NCBI GenBank assembly: GCA_964513975.1
Contig: CAZEON010000032.1
Coordinates: 1-14,217 of the forward strand
Source: CAZVBV01 sp964513975
Lineage (GTDB): Bacteria; Patescibacteriota; Gracilibacteria; UBA4473
Reading direction: 5' to 3'
DNA: 14,217 nt
A program made the position numbers and the translations under genes. The notes under the pieces are model-generated. The model searched no databases and was not told the DNA's origin. It saw nothing but the letters and a program-made list of their open reading frames with translations. How positions within the stretch are numbered: position 1 is the first letter of the stretch; every line of letters starts with the position of its first letter. Positions 6,701-13,756 of this stretch are shown piece by piece.

Positions 6701-7921
6701 TTAATCCTCAAACTTCGAGATAGCCTGTGTAAGAAGCATTGTCAATGATCCAAGAGCAAAGATTGAGACGAATACTGCTTTCACATCGTTTGAAAAAATG
6801 TAGAAGAGAATCGCGAAGATTCCAATCGCCAATGTGTAGGTATTTTCAGCAATCATCCATCGGATGTGAGCTCGTTCAAATGTATCTCGTTTGTGGAGCC
6901 ATTTATAAAGCTGAATCGTATATGGGACTTTTGTTACTCCAAGGTTGATCTTGTGCAATGCATCGAGAACCGCCAAGACAACTGGATCCCAAACAATTCC
7001 TCGAAGGACGTTCAGTACTGTTGAACGATACGCTCCGAATCGAATCGATCGAGAGCTCACTCCCAACTTATCAATTCGTTTCCCAATAATAAAAGTCACG
7101 ATCATGGAGAGCGCTGAAGATATCGCAATCACCGTTCCGATCTTCACAACGTTCGTGAGAACGAGAAGCAAGAACAATGGCCATACAATCCAGATAATCG
7201 CATCAAAGAAGACTCGTCCGAATTCAGCGAGAATAAGTGACTTGTCTGTCTTTTTGAATGCATCTCGAAGGAGCTTTGATGGTGTGTAGGACACTTTAAA
7301 CTTGTGGTCAGGCGTGAGCAAAAGCACAACTCCTGATGCCGCATAAAAGAGCGTCGCAATGTACGTAAGCCATTGGAACCCGAGTTCTTTCATAATGAAT
7401 CCCCCTGCCAAAGGCGCCACCACCACGGCCGACATGATGACAATCTGAATACCTGCCAATGTCTTTCCTTTCGTCGCTTTATTCATGTGGTACGTGAGGA
7501 AGATGTCGTACGCAATAACAGACACCCCCTTGGCAAATGATCGAATGAAGAAAAATGGAAGCATAACAAGAATGTCCGTCCAAAAATTCCCCGTCAAAAG
7601 AATCCCCATGGCAATCCAAAAAATACTCACCCCGATACTCCGCAGTGCCATCGAATGCTTGAGTCCAATCTTCGTCAACGCGCTTCCCACAAATGGGAGA
7701 ATCAAACTTGATGTCCCCTGCCATACAAGAAAGAACATACAGATCTGCCAGAGCTGATATCCGATACCGTAGTACAGGTAAAACGGCAATGCCAACATGA
7801 TAATGTTTCGTCCCAGTGATGCGAAAAACTGGAAGAGTGATACTTCCAAAATTTCTTTATCCATCCGCATATGAATGTGTTGGAGATCGTGTAATCCTGC
7901 ATTTAATGACTTCGTGATCAT
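6701..7921 (-). CDS. MFS-type transporter
   Basis: The 406-residue integral membrane protein shows about 11-12 hydrophobic segments in two halves, separated by a basic loop around residues 205-230. After helix 2 a loop reads VGSALTKIGLKHSMALRSIG, reminiscent of the MFS loop 2-3 signature (G-x-x-x-D-x-x-G-x-R) but without the acidic residue. A similar IGKRIDKLGVSSRSIRFG stretch occurs in the second half, which does retain the Asp. The substrate cannot be told. The ATG at 7921 lies 1 nt after the TAA of the 3D-domain gene, so both are surely one transcript. An internal Met at residue 18 or 20 (HMRMDKEILE) could be the true start. The pairing with a cell-wall protein might hint at envelope-related transport, but that is only context. 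Confidence 0.8.
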   Translation of the reverse strand: MITKSLNAGLHDLQHIHMRMDKEILEVSLFQFFASLGRNIIMLALPFYLYYGIGYQLWQICMFFLVWQGTSSLILPFVGSALTKIGLKHSMALRSIGVSIFWIAMGILLTGNFWTDILVMLPFFFIRSFAKGVSVIAYDIFLTYHMNKATKGKTLAGIQIVIMSAVVVAPLAGGFIMKELGFQWLTYIATLFYAASGVVLLLTPDHKFKVSYTPSKLLRDAFKKTDKSLILAEFGRVFFDAIIWIVWPLFLLLVLTNVVKIGTVIAISSALSMIVTFIIGKRIDKLGVSSRSIRFGAYRSTVLNVLRGIVWDPVVLAVLDALHKINLGVTKVPYTIQLYKWLHKRDTFERAHIRWMIAENTYTLAIGIFAILFYIFSNDVKAVFVSIFALGSLTMLLTQAISKFED

Positions 7922-7922
7922 T

Positions 7923-9110
7923 TTATCGTTGAGTAAATAATAGCCTGTCCCCAGCTAAGACTAGAGATCCCTTCCTTAGCCCCACGTTGCCTGAAAGTGC
8001 CGCAAATCGTTGCTGCATTTTCGCAAAAGCAAGAATTTCTGCTTTCTCGGCAAGTATGGTTTCTTTTTGTTGAGCGAGGAGTTCGTTCAAAACTTCCCTC
8101 GTTGATGGTCCCATTTTCCCTACTCCCATCGCTGTCTTTCGAGCGATGATGCCATACGCCATTTGAAATTCAGCAAGTGCCGCTTCTGTTTTTGGTCCAA
8201 AGTATCCTGTCGGTGTCACAGTCATGAACTCTTGTTGCACCAACATTTGTTGAAGTTTTAACACAGATGCGTTCTTTTTTCCTCGTTCGAGGTCATCTTC
8301 AAATTGGAATTTTTCCCAGGCTTCTCGAACTCGTTTTTGTATTTCTGCATCGAAGAGTTGTGTGCTGAGTTCTCCTCGTGTTCGTGGTCCAAAGACTCCT
8401 GCTCCTGCTTCTTCTCGATCACGCACAATGAAGTTTTTCTTTTGAAAGGCATACACAGCGTCCTCTACGCCTTCGTCAAAAATACCGTGAATGACTCGTT
8501 CATAGAACCCAACATCTCGAAGCGCTCGTTGAAGGTCTTTTACTCCATTCCCTCGTAAACCATTTGAAAAGTTCTCAGAGAAGTTTTTTCGGTCAGGAAA
8601 GTCTACAATCTCGTTCAACATAGGAGGAACAGAAAAGTTCATTCCTACTTGAACCGACGCATCACCATCATATATCACGCAATCAATGTGTTGCACTCCG
8701 AACGACAAAGCTCGTCTGAGTCCCTCATCTCCGTATCCCATCCAAATATCAAGTCGATCGTGTTTCGCCAAGTCTCGTTGTCCTTTTTCAACAATCGCTC
8801 CCCCTCTGTCGTTTACCATTCCAACCCCAAGTCCTGGAATTTTAATCTTCGTTCCAAAGACAAATGACCGCGGTGCAGCAATCATTCCCGGATAAACGGA
8901 CGTCCCATCAGCTCCCGCAACACCAGAACCATTGAGTCTAATTTCTGCTTTATAGCTTCCGGTGAGGTACAAATTCTGATTTGATAAAGGTGAGTAATAA
9001 CCAGTGATAGTAAATGTTCTCATCTCTCCATCATACGAATAAGCACTCACCATAGGAACCGTTCCCAAGATGCTCCATATCGTTACGGTCAATGCAATTA
9101 GTTTTTTCAT
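7923..9110 (-). CDS. secreted 3D-domain protein with two peptidoglycan-binding domains
   Basis: The protein has 395 residues. Residues 1-23 are a signal peptide (cut after VSA). Residues about 30-148 match a 3D/RlpA-like double-psi beta barrel: TGYYSP (36-41), a GMIAAP stretch (75-80), NDRGG (100-104), then HDRLDIWMGYGDEGLRRALSFG (117-138) with conserved Asp residues (101, 118, 121). This fold is used by MltA-type lytic transglycosylases and related wall enzymes. Two PGB1-type repeats follow, at ~184-245 (LRGNGVKDLQRALRDVGFY to FGPRTRGEL) and ~275-341 (VLKLQQMLVQQEFM to MGPSTREVL). The C-terminal 50 residues are helical. Likely role: binding and possibly cleaving peptidoglycan during growth or remodelling. 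It is first gene of an operon with the MFS transporter and has a strong extended -10 promoter. Confidence 0.88.
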   Translation of the reverse strand: MKKLIALTVTIWSILGTVPMVSAYSYDGEMRTFTITGYYSPLSNQNLYLTGSYKAEIRLNGSGVAGADGTSVYPGMIAAPRSFVFGTKIKIPGLGVGMVNDRGGAIVEKGQRDLAKHDRLDIWMGYGDEGLRRALSFGVQHIDCVIYDGDASVQVGMNFSVPPMLNEIVDFPDRKNFSENFSNGLRGNGVKDLQRALRDVGFYERVIHGIFDEGVEDAVYAFQKKNFIVRDREEAGAGVFGPRTRGELSTQLFDAEIQKRVREAWEKFQFEDDLERGKKNASVLKLQQMLVQQEFMTVTPTGYFGPKTEAALAEFQMAYGIIARKTAMGVGKMGPSTREVLNELLAQQKETILAEKAEILAFAKMQQRFAALSGNVGLRKGSLVLAGDRLLFTQR

Positions 9111-9128
9111 AAGTTCTTAAATCGAGGT

Positions 9129-9157
9129 ATTATACCAGAAATAAAGGGATAAAGCAA
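9129..9157 (-). promoter_or_regulatory. extended -10 promoter of the 3D-domain/MFS operon
   Basis: On the minus strand TTGCTT (9157-9152), a 17-bp spacer ending in TGG, and a perfect TATAAT (9134-9129) form TGNTATAAT. The start would fall near 9122, about 12 nt before the ATG at 9110. Confidence 0.75.
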
Positions 9158-9180
9158 GAAGATAGAAATAAAAACATTAT

Positions 9181-9316
9181 GTCATTCTGGCTTGCCCAGA
9201 ATCGCTTCAATCACCCTCCTATCTGCAGAGAAAAACGAAAAACAAACATTGGTGCCGTGTTAACGCTTTTTTGTATATCTCAAATCCTCATCCGATTCCA
9301 GACAAGCTGGAATGAC
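9181..9316. repeat. hairpin-ended repeat, second family
   Basis: This 136-bp element fills most of the 326-bp gap between the 3D operon and the SLH gene. The left end GTCATTCTGG is followed by CTTGC and CCAGAAT, folding on itself. The right end (9293-9316) reads as the inverted equivalent, GTCATTCCAGCTTGTCTGG on the minus strand. The two ends are inverted repeats of each other, yet differ at paired positions that keep each hairpin intact. No ORF lies inside. Confidence 0.65.
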
Positions 9317-9402
9317 TGAAATTGATGTAAAAAATAGAAAATTCCTCATTATTCATTACTCATTCTTCCTTACTTCCCGTCAATGTTTTTTGTACAAAAA
9401 AT

Positions 9403-9431
9403 TTGACCAACAACTGAACACAAAATATACT
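9403..9431 (+). promoter_or_regulatory. leaderless promoter of the SLH gene
   Basis: TTGACC (9403-9408), an exact 17-bp spacer and TATACT (9426-9431) are followed by CTCGG and the ATG at 9437. Transcription would start on or between the two adjacent ATGs at 9437 and 9440. Confidence 0.7.
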
Positions 9432-9436
9432 CTCGG

Positions 9437-10432
9437 ATGATGAAAAAGTTGGTTTTTGCTCTCATTATTTTCCTTCCAACTTTATCCACGCAGGCCTTTC
9501 TAGACATTTCTCCTAACGATCCTCAACGGGAGGTTTTTATGCATCTGAAGGATATCGGCATTATGAACGTATTTCCTGATGGAAATTTCCTTCCAGAAAG
9601 ACAAGTCTCGCGAGCGGAAGCTCTCGTGATTGCGCTCCGAGCAGGAGATATTGCTATTGGAGAAAGCGATGGCATCACGGCCTTCGAAGATGTCGATCCA
9701 AGCGCATGGTATGGACCTGTGATTAAACGAGCCATTAAAATCAATATCATTTCAACAAAAGATAAAACTAATTTTCGTCCGCAAGCATTGGCCAGTAAAG
9801 CTGAGTTCTTGGCATTTTTATTCCGTTCTACACAGGTGAACTTCTCTCCTTATTTTGGGAGAACAAAGAATATTGCAACTGATATTCCTGAAGACAGTTG
9901 GTTTGCGCCACACTTTGCTTATGCAAAACGATTTCAAATCGCACACCTTCCACCCGATCAACTCTACCGACCACATAAAACATTGTCTCGACGAGAGGTT
10001 GCACTCATGACTTTTCGACAACGAAAGATTCTCTATGGAGATACCGTCACCAAAATATTTGTTGAACTCCAAGCTGAGATTGAGCAATTCATTACGTTAC
10101 TTCGAGCCGGGAAACCGGAGATGGCGGAGATGCATTTGCAGGATATTACAGAGCTGACGGAACGACTAACACATGTACGGAACAATAAAGATGCTGTTGC
10201 GGCGAGTGCTATTTCTCGCTCTCTGAACCACTTCGCCGATGGACTGCGAGCCTTGAAGTTTAAACAGAACCTCTATGCATTAGAGAGTCTCCATCTGGCA
10301 AGCAAACAAGCCAATCGTGCTATTGAGAAATCAGAAAACATCGCGCCCTTCGCACGAGAGTTATCAAATTTGATTAATGAAACATTGGAGAGTTTCACCA
10401 ATCCTCAGTATTCCAGGATTAGAGAGAAATAA
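9437..10432 (+). CDS. S-layer homology (SLH) domain surface protein
   Basis: The protein has 331 residues. Residues 1-20 are a signal peptide (cut after STQA). Three SLH domains follow: ~21-70 (FLDISPNDPQREVFMHLKDI with NVFPDGNFLPERQVSRAEAL), ~82-131 (FEDVDPSAWYGPVIKRAI, NFRPQALASKAEFLAFLF) and ~146-197 (TDIPEDSWFAPHFAYAKRF, LYRPHKTLSRREVALMTF). SLH triplets bind wall-linked polymers and hold proteins on the cell surface. The ITRAE-type motif is kept as VSRAE, ASKAE and LSRRE, so the third copy has lost its usual Ala-Glu order. Residues ~200-331 are helical with Ala/Leu/Glu spacing, suggesting a bundle or coiled coil presented outside. A start at 9440 would remove only one Met. Confidence 0.9.
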   Translation: MMKKLVFALIIFLPTLSTQAFLDISPNDPQREVFMHLKDIGIMNVFPDGNFLPERQVSRAEALVIALRAGDIAIGESDGITAFEDVDPSAWYGPVIKRAIKINIISTKDKTNFRPQALASKAEFLAFLFRSTQVNFSPYFGRTKNIATDIPEDSWFAPHFAYAKRFQIAHLPPDQLYRPHKTLSRREVALMTFRQRKILYGDTVTKIFVELQAEIEQFITLLRAGKPEMAEMHLQDITELTERLTHVRNNKDAVAASAISRSLNHFADGLRALKFKQNLYALESLHLASKQANRAIEKSENIAPFARELSNLINETLESFTNPQYSRIREK

Positions 10433-10436
10433 AAGA

Positions 10437-10477
10437 ATTTTCGATTGGCGATTTTCGATTGCGGATTTCCGATTTTA
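10437..10477. repeat. 14-bp tandem repeat, about three units
   Basis: ATTTTCGATTGGCG, ATTTTCGATTGCGG and ATTTCCGATTTTA follow each other immediately after the SLH stop codon. No gene or structure was recognised. Confidence 0.6.
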
Positions 10478-10485
10478 TAAACCCC

Positions 10486-10705
10486 GTCATTCTGGCTTGT
10501 TTCTCAACCCTGTCTTCGACCCCGAGCTCAGACCCCGAGGGGAGTTCGAAACCGAAGGACCCAGAATCAAATGAGTTATTCTCATGTATAAAGAGTCCCC
10601 GATAAAAACGAGGACAAGTTCCACGAAAAACAAAACACCGGTAACGCGCTAACGCTTCCAACCCATTTCCAAGTATTCACCCGATTCCGGGCAAACCGGA
10701 ATGAC
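10486..10705. repeat. mosaic hairpin-ended repeat element
   Basis: This 220-bp element is bounded by GTCATTCTGG and CCGGAATGAC, the same end design as the element at 9181-9316. The left hairpin (ATTCTGG with CCAGAAT near 10560-10566) is split by a GC-rich insert containing CCCCGAG and GAGGGG arms. Inside, 10588-10610 holds GTCCCCG-ATAAAAA-CGAGGAC, resembling an end of the other repeat family. 10631-10650 (GGTAACGCGCTAACGCTTCC) also occurs in both 315-bp units downstream. It looks like a patchwork of several repeat types. Confidence 0.55.
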
Positions 10706-10740
10706 TGTTGTTTTTGTTTTGTAGTTGATTAAAAAAACTT

Positions 10741-11030
10741 GTTGACTCGTTAACTTTTTTCTACAATAAAGCCTTCGTCTGAACTGGTATGATGTAACCC
10801 ACCGGTTCCGACAAGTATCTTAAGTACGTATTCGAATACGTATACGAATACGTACTTAATGGCTCAACATACACAGGTAACGCGCTAACGCTTCCAACTT
10901 ATTTCCAAGTCGACGCCTACTCAAAAAATCGTACTACTCCCGCTGGTTCAATTTTGCAAATTGAACCCTGATATTTCTTCACATTACAAGAAACCACAAG
11001 ATTCAGATTACAAATCTGAACCAGCTTTTA
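10741..11030. repeat. direct duplication, unit A (315-bp period)
   Basis: Unit A aligns with unit B at an offset of exactly 315 bp. The last 230 bp (10801-11030) are identical to B, while 10771-10800 has six differences. In order it contains an inverted repeat GTCTGAACTGGT/ACCGGTTCCGAC (10777-10788, 10801-10812), a 40-bp near-palindrome (10820-10859), the shared GGTAACGCGCTAACGCTTCC motif, a perfect 10-bp hairpin (10945-10954 with 10958-10967), an 8-bp hairpin (11002-11009 with 11013-11020), and GCTGGTTC/GAACCAGC outer arms (10942-10949, 11018-11025). No ORF is present. Confidence 0.9.
10820..10859. repeat. 40-bp near-perfect palindrome in unit A
   Basis: The arms TTAAGTACGTATTCG and CGAATACGTACTTAA pair perfectly around a 10-bp centre that is itself palindromic except for one base pair. 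Overlapping smaller palindromes (18 bp at 10824-10841) lie inside. It could extrude as a cruciform or bind a dimeric protein. Confidence 0.9.
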
Positions 11031-11055
11031 TAAAAACTTGTTGATTCGTTAATTC

Positions 11056-11345
11056 GTCGACTCGTTAACTTTTTTCTACAATAAAACCTTCGTCGGAACT
11101 GGTGTGGTATAATCCACCGGTTCCGACAAGTATCTTAAGTACGTATTCGAATACGTATACGAATACGTACTTAATGGCTCAACATACACAGGTAACGCGC
11201 TAACGCTTCCAACTTATTTCCAAGTCGACGCCTACTCAAAAAATCGTACTACTCCCGCTGGTTCAATTTTGCAAATTGAACCCTGATATTTCTTCACATT
11301 ACAAGAAACCACAAGATTCAGATTACAAATCTGAACCAGCTTTTA
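11056..11345. repeat. direct duplication, unit B (315-bp period)
   Basis: This second copy is separated from A by 25 bp of related TTGATTCGTTAATTCG-like sequence. In B the first inverted repeat is better paired (GTCGGAACTGGT with ACCGGTTCCGAC, 11092-11103 and 11116-11127), and its loop holds TGGTATAAT (11105-11113), a perfect extended -10 sequence that A lacks. The hairpins and 40-bp palindrome match A exactly. Confidence 0.9.
11135..11174. repeat. 40-bp near-perfect palindrome in unit B
   Basis: Identical to the palindrome in unit A: 15-bp arms and a 10-bp centre with one unpaired position. Confidence 0.9.
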
Positions 11346-11449
11346 GGTTTTTTAACCCCAACCCCGGGGTTGAATTTTTAAACAGGCAAACACAAGGGAT
11401 TGCCCCTACAGCTTTTTAACTTTCAGACTCTTTAACTCTTAGACTCCCC
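11346..11449. other. non-coding spacer with short palindromes
   Basis: This stretch completes the 1,017-bp gene-free region. It has a perfect 14-bp palindrome CAACCCCGGGGTTG (11359-11372), a GGCAA/TTGCC stem around 11386-11405, and several loosely repeated TTAACT/AGACTC words before the TAG of the fusion gene. No ORF, promoter or tRNA was seen. The GC palindrome sits ~80 bp past that stop and has no clear T-tract on the minus strand, so it is a poor terminator. Confidence 0.5.
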
Positions 11450-13753
11450 CTACAACAAAAACTTCGCTGGCTGAATCCCTTCCATTTTTTCGACAAGCTT
11501 CAAATCCCCTATCGCAATTTTTCCGATATAGAGATCTTCGATCTTCTCTCCTTTTTCAAGGAACTTCTCAACTTCCATAAGTCCTACAAAGTAGAGCGCA
11601 TCTTTGGTAAACGCACCCTTTTCTTGTGTGTCTCGCAATCCCCTTTTCGCTTTCACACAGAGCTTCCATGCCAATTCATCACTCATCTCATATGTATCCT
11701 TGAGGTAATGAAAGAGATCTTGGAACGAGAATTTTTTCGCTAAATAAATCGCAATGATTTGATAGGCTGGTGTGAAGAATTTTTCTCCCAAATCAAATCC
11801 AAGTTTGTTTTGATTCCAAACGGCCAGTCCTTCTTCCGTTTGCAAATACCCAGCTGTCCCTCGTTCGAGAATTCGAAAGGGTTGAAGTTTTCCATTTTCA
11901 AATCGGAACACGTGTGTTCCAATCTCATGAACTAACAACGCCTTGAGTCTATTTTCTCGGAACTTCGCTCCCTTTCGAATAAAGATGATGTGTTTTTTCG
12001 TCACCTGAATATCGGCAACTGTATTTTCCAAAATCTTAATCTTCCAGTGAGAAAGCCGATGAATACGGAGAAAGTCATTGAGTTTTTGCTCTGTTGCTTT
12101 GGTATCAAGTTCTGGACTCGTATCCTCCTGAAACGTGTCTCTGTGCGTTTGAAGGAATTGCACGGCTTCTTTATAGATTCGTTCAGTAACAGCCCCAAAC
12201 ATGTCTCTAGAGGCCACTACAAAGTCTTTTGTCCCTACAGACTCCACGAGATTTATCTTCTGTTCAACCTCTGCCACTTTCCGCGCAAAAAGTGGATAAA
12301 GCACATGATCTATTTCTGGAATTCGTTTGAGTTCCCGTCGCATCTGCTCAAAATCCAAATCACACTCCCGATAAAAAAACCGCGGAGAAAATTCAGGGTT
12401 TGCGAGAAAAAGAGCCTTTTGTTCCGTAAGGTTCCGAGGATTTATGTACGAAAGTAATTTAATCTGCTCATCAATCTCACAAATCTTCTCGTCGATATTC
12501 TGAATCATTTTCGCATCCAACTGTGCTTTTACAATTTCTGGCATTTTTTGGTCAGCAACTTTATTTGGGTCAATATAAAAATCCGTGAGAAATTTTCCCG
12601 CCAAGATAAGATCGACCCCTTCCATTTCTACTTTTTCTACAGGCAATTTTATTCGCTTGTGTTGAATCGTAACATCGAGAATTTGTCCCGCATAATATTT
12701 AGAAGAAATCTTATTGGTTTCAGACGCCAAATCTATTCTGGCAACAATTGTTTCTGGTTTCTCAAGATTGAGAATGACCATCTCTGTTACCCCTATGACC
12801 GGCTTCGTTGGTTTCTCGTCTTCTTGTGCTTTTGCTGTTTGTGAGAAAAGTGTCTTCGCGATTTCGACTCCATCTTCTGGTGTCAGTACTTTCAAATCCG
12901 CTACTTTTTCAAGTCGTCGTTTCAGCGGAACACGATTGGCGATTTGAATCTTGAGTCCTGATCGAGCATTGATTTCAAGAACTTTTACTCCCGTCTTCGC
13001 AATTACAATATCAACTCCCACAAATCCAATTTTTGACAGCGCTTGAATCTTCGCCGCAGCGAAAAGAACTTCATCCCAATATGGTATTTGGAATCCTTCT
13101 GTCGGATGACCATTCGGCATCTTGCGAACAAAGTGTGAATGATAAGCTCCTCCTGTCGTTTTCCCCGTTCCAATATCAATTCCCAGTGCAATCGCTCCCA
13201 ACTCCATATTCGCCTTCCCTTCTGACTCATGCGTCGGCACACGAAGCATCGCCATGACAGGCACATTGTTAAATGCCACGATACGCACATCCGACAGCCC
13301 TATGTCCGACAATTTTCGGAAACTCGGATGTGGATCAAGTCGTTCTTCAAAGATTACCGCATCTGAAATTCCTGAGATGGAATATTTTCCATCCACGATT
13401 TCTCCGCAATGACGATAGAGAAATTCTTCGTCTAGTTTTTTTCCGGAAGCCGTAACCCAATACTTCCCTTTCTTACTCACAATAACCAAAATCCCCGCTC
13501 CCCCAAACCCACGATTTGGTTTGATAACAAAAGAATCGGGCAATGCTGCAAAAAATTCCGGTGTCAGCTCTCGATAATTTTTAACCGTTTGATACAATTT
13601 CGCAACGCCAATACCACGAGACTGGAGAAAATTTTTGGTAAAGATTTTATCATCCGCAAACTTCTTGTTTGTAGCGGTATTGTACTTGGCAATATAATGC
13701 AGATTTCTCGCATTTATTCCCAAAATACTGCTAGCACGTTTAAAAAAATTCAT
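11450..13753 (-). CDS. RimK-like ATP-grasp ligase fused to DUF1704/MATCAP peptidase
   Basis: The protein has 767 residues. Residues ~30-300 are an ATP-grasp ligase of the alpha-L-glutamate-ligase-like kind: FVIKPNRGFGGAGI (75-88, K78 and Gly loop for ATP), DVRI (155-158) and the Mg-binding LEINARSGLKIQIAN (259-273). Such enzymes make amide bonds between a carboxylate and an amino acid. Residues ~318-396 (VIGVTEMVILNL, VARIDLASETNKIS, LILAGKFLTDFYIDP) resemble the retropepsin-like partner domains of RimK systems, with DTG changed to DLA. Residues ~430-767 are DUF1704, the family of eukaryotic tubulin-trimming MATCAP: zinc motif HEIGTH (609-614) and EEGLA (640-644), where E641 is the likely third ligand. 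The ATG lies 3 nt after the membrane-protein gene, so the two are co-transcribed. No signal peptide or membrane span is present. The substrate is unknown. Confidence 0.88.
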   Translation of the reverse strand: MNFFKRASSILGINARNLHYIAKYNTATNKKFADDKIFTKNFLQSRGIGVAKLYQTVKNYRELTPEFFAALPDSFVIKPNRGFGGAGILVIVSKKGKYWVTASGKKLDEEFLYRHCGEIVDGKYSISGISDAVIFEERLDPHPSFRKLSDIGLSDVRIVAFNNVPVMAMLRVPTHESEGKANMELGAIALGIDIGTGKTTGGAYHSHFVRKMPNGHPTEGFQIPYWDEVLFAAAKIQALSKIGFVGVDIVIAKTGVKVLEINARSGLKIQIANRVPLKRRLEKVADLKVLTPEDGVEIAKTLFSQTAKAQEDEKPTKPVIGVTEMVILNLEKPETIVARIDLASETNKISSKYYAGQILDVTIQHKRIKLPVEKVEMEGVDLILAGKFLTDFYIDPNKVADQKMPEIVKAQLDAKMIQNIDEKICEIDEQIKLLSYINPRNLTEQKALFLANPEFSPRFFYRECDLDFEQMRRELKRIPEIDHVLYPLFARKVAEVEQKINLVESVGTKDFVVASRDMFGAVTERIYKEAVQFLQTHRDTFQEDTSPELDTKATEQKLNDFLRIHRLSHWKIKILENTVADIQVTKKHIIFIRKGAKFRENRLKALLVHEIGTHVFRFENGKLQPFRILERGTAGYLQTEEGLAVWNQNKLGFDLGEKFFTPAYQIIAIYLAKKFSFQDLFHYLKDTYEMSDELAWKLCVKAKRGLRDTQEKGAFTKDALYFVGLMEVEKFLEKGEKIEDLYIGKIAIGDLKLVEKMEGIQPAKFLL

Positions 13754-13756
13754 TGT

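Noticed and set aside
10942..11025. tRNA or tRNA-like gene suggested by GGTTCAA arms
   Set aside because: The arms form simple hairpins with 3-nt loops; no acceptor, D or anticodon arms fit, and no 7-nt T loop is present.
10741..11345. CRISPR array
   Set aside because: There are only two long units of ~290 bp separated by 25 bp; no short repeat/spacer periodicity and no cas genes.
10433..11449. replication origin in the repeat-rich gap
   Set aside because: No cluster of TTATCCACA-like DnaA boxes and no dnaA, dnaN or parAB genes nearby; the palindromes alone are not enough.
11990..12457. 155-aa plus-strand open frame
   Set aside because: It is antisense to the DUF1704 half of the fusion gene, with an unstructured basic composition and no promoter.
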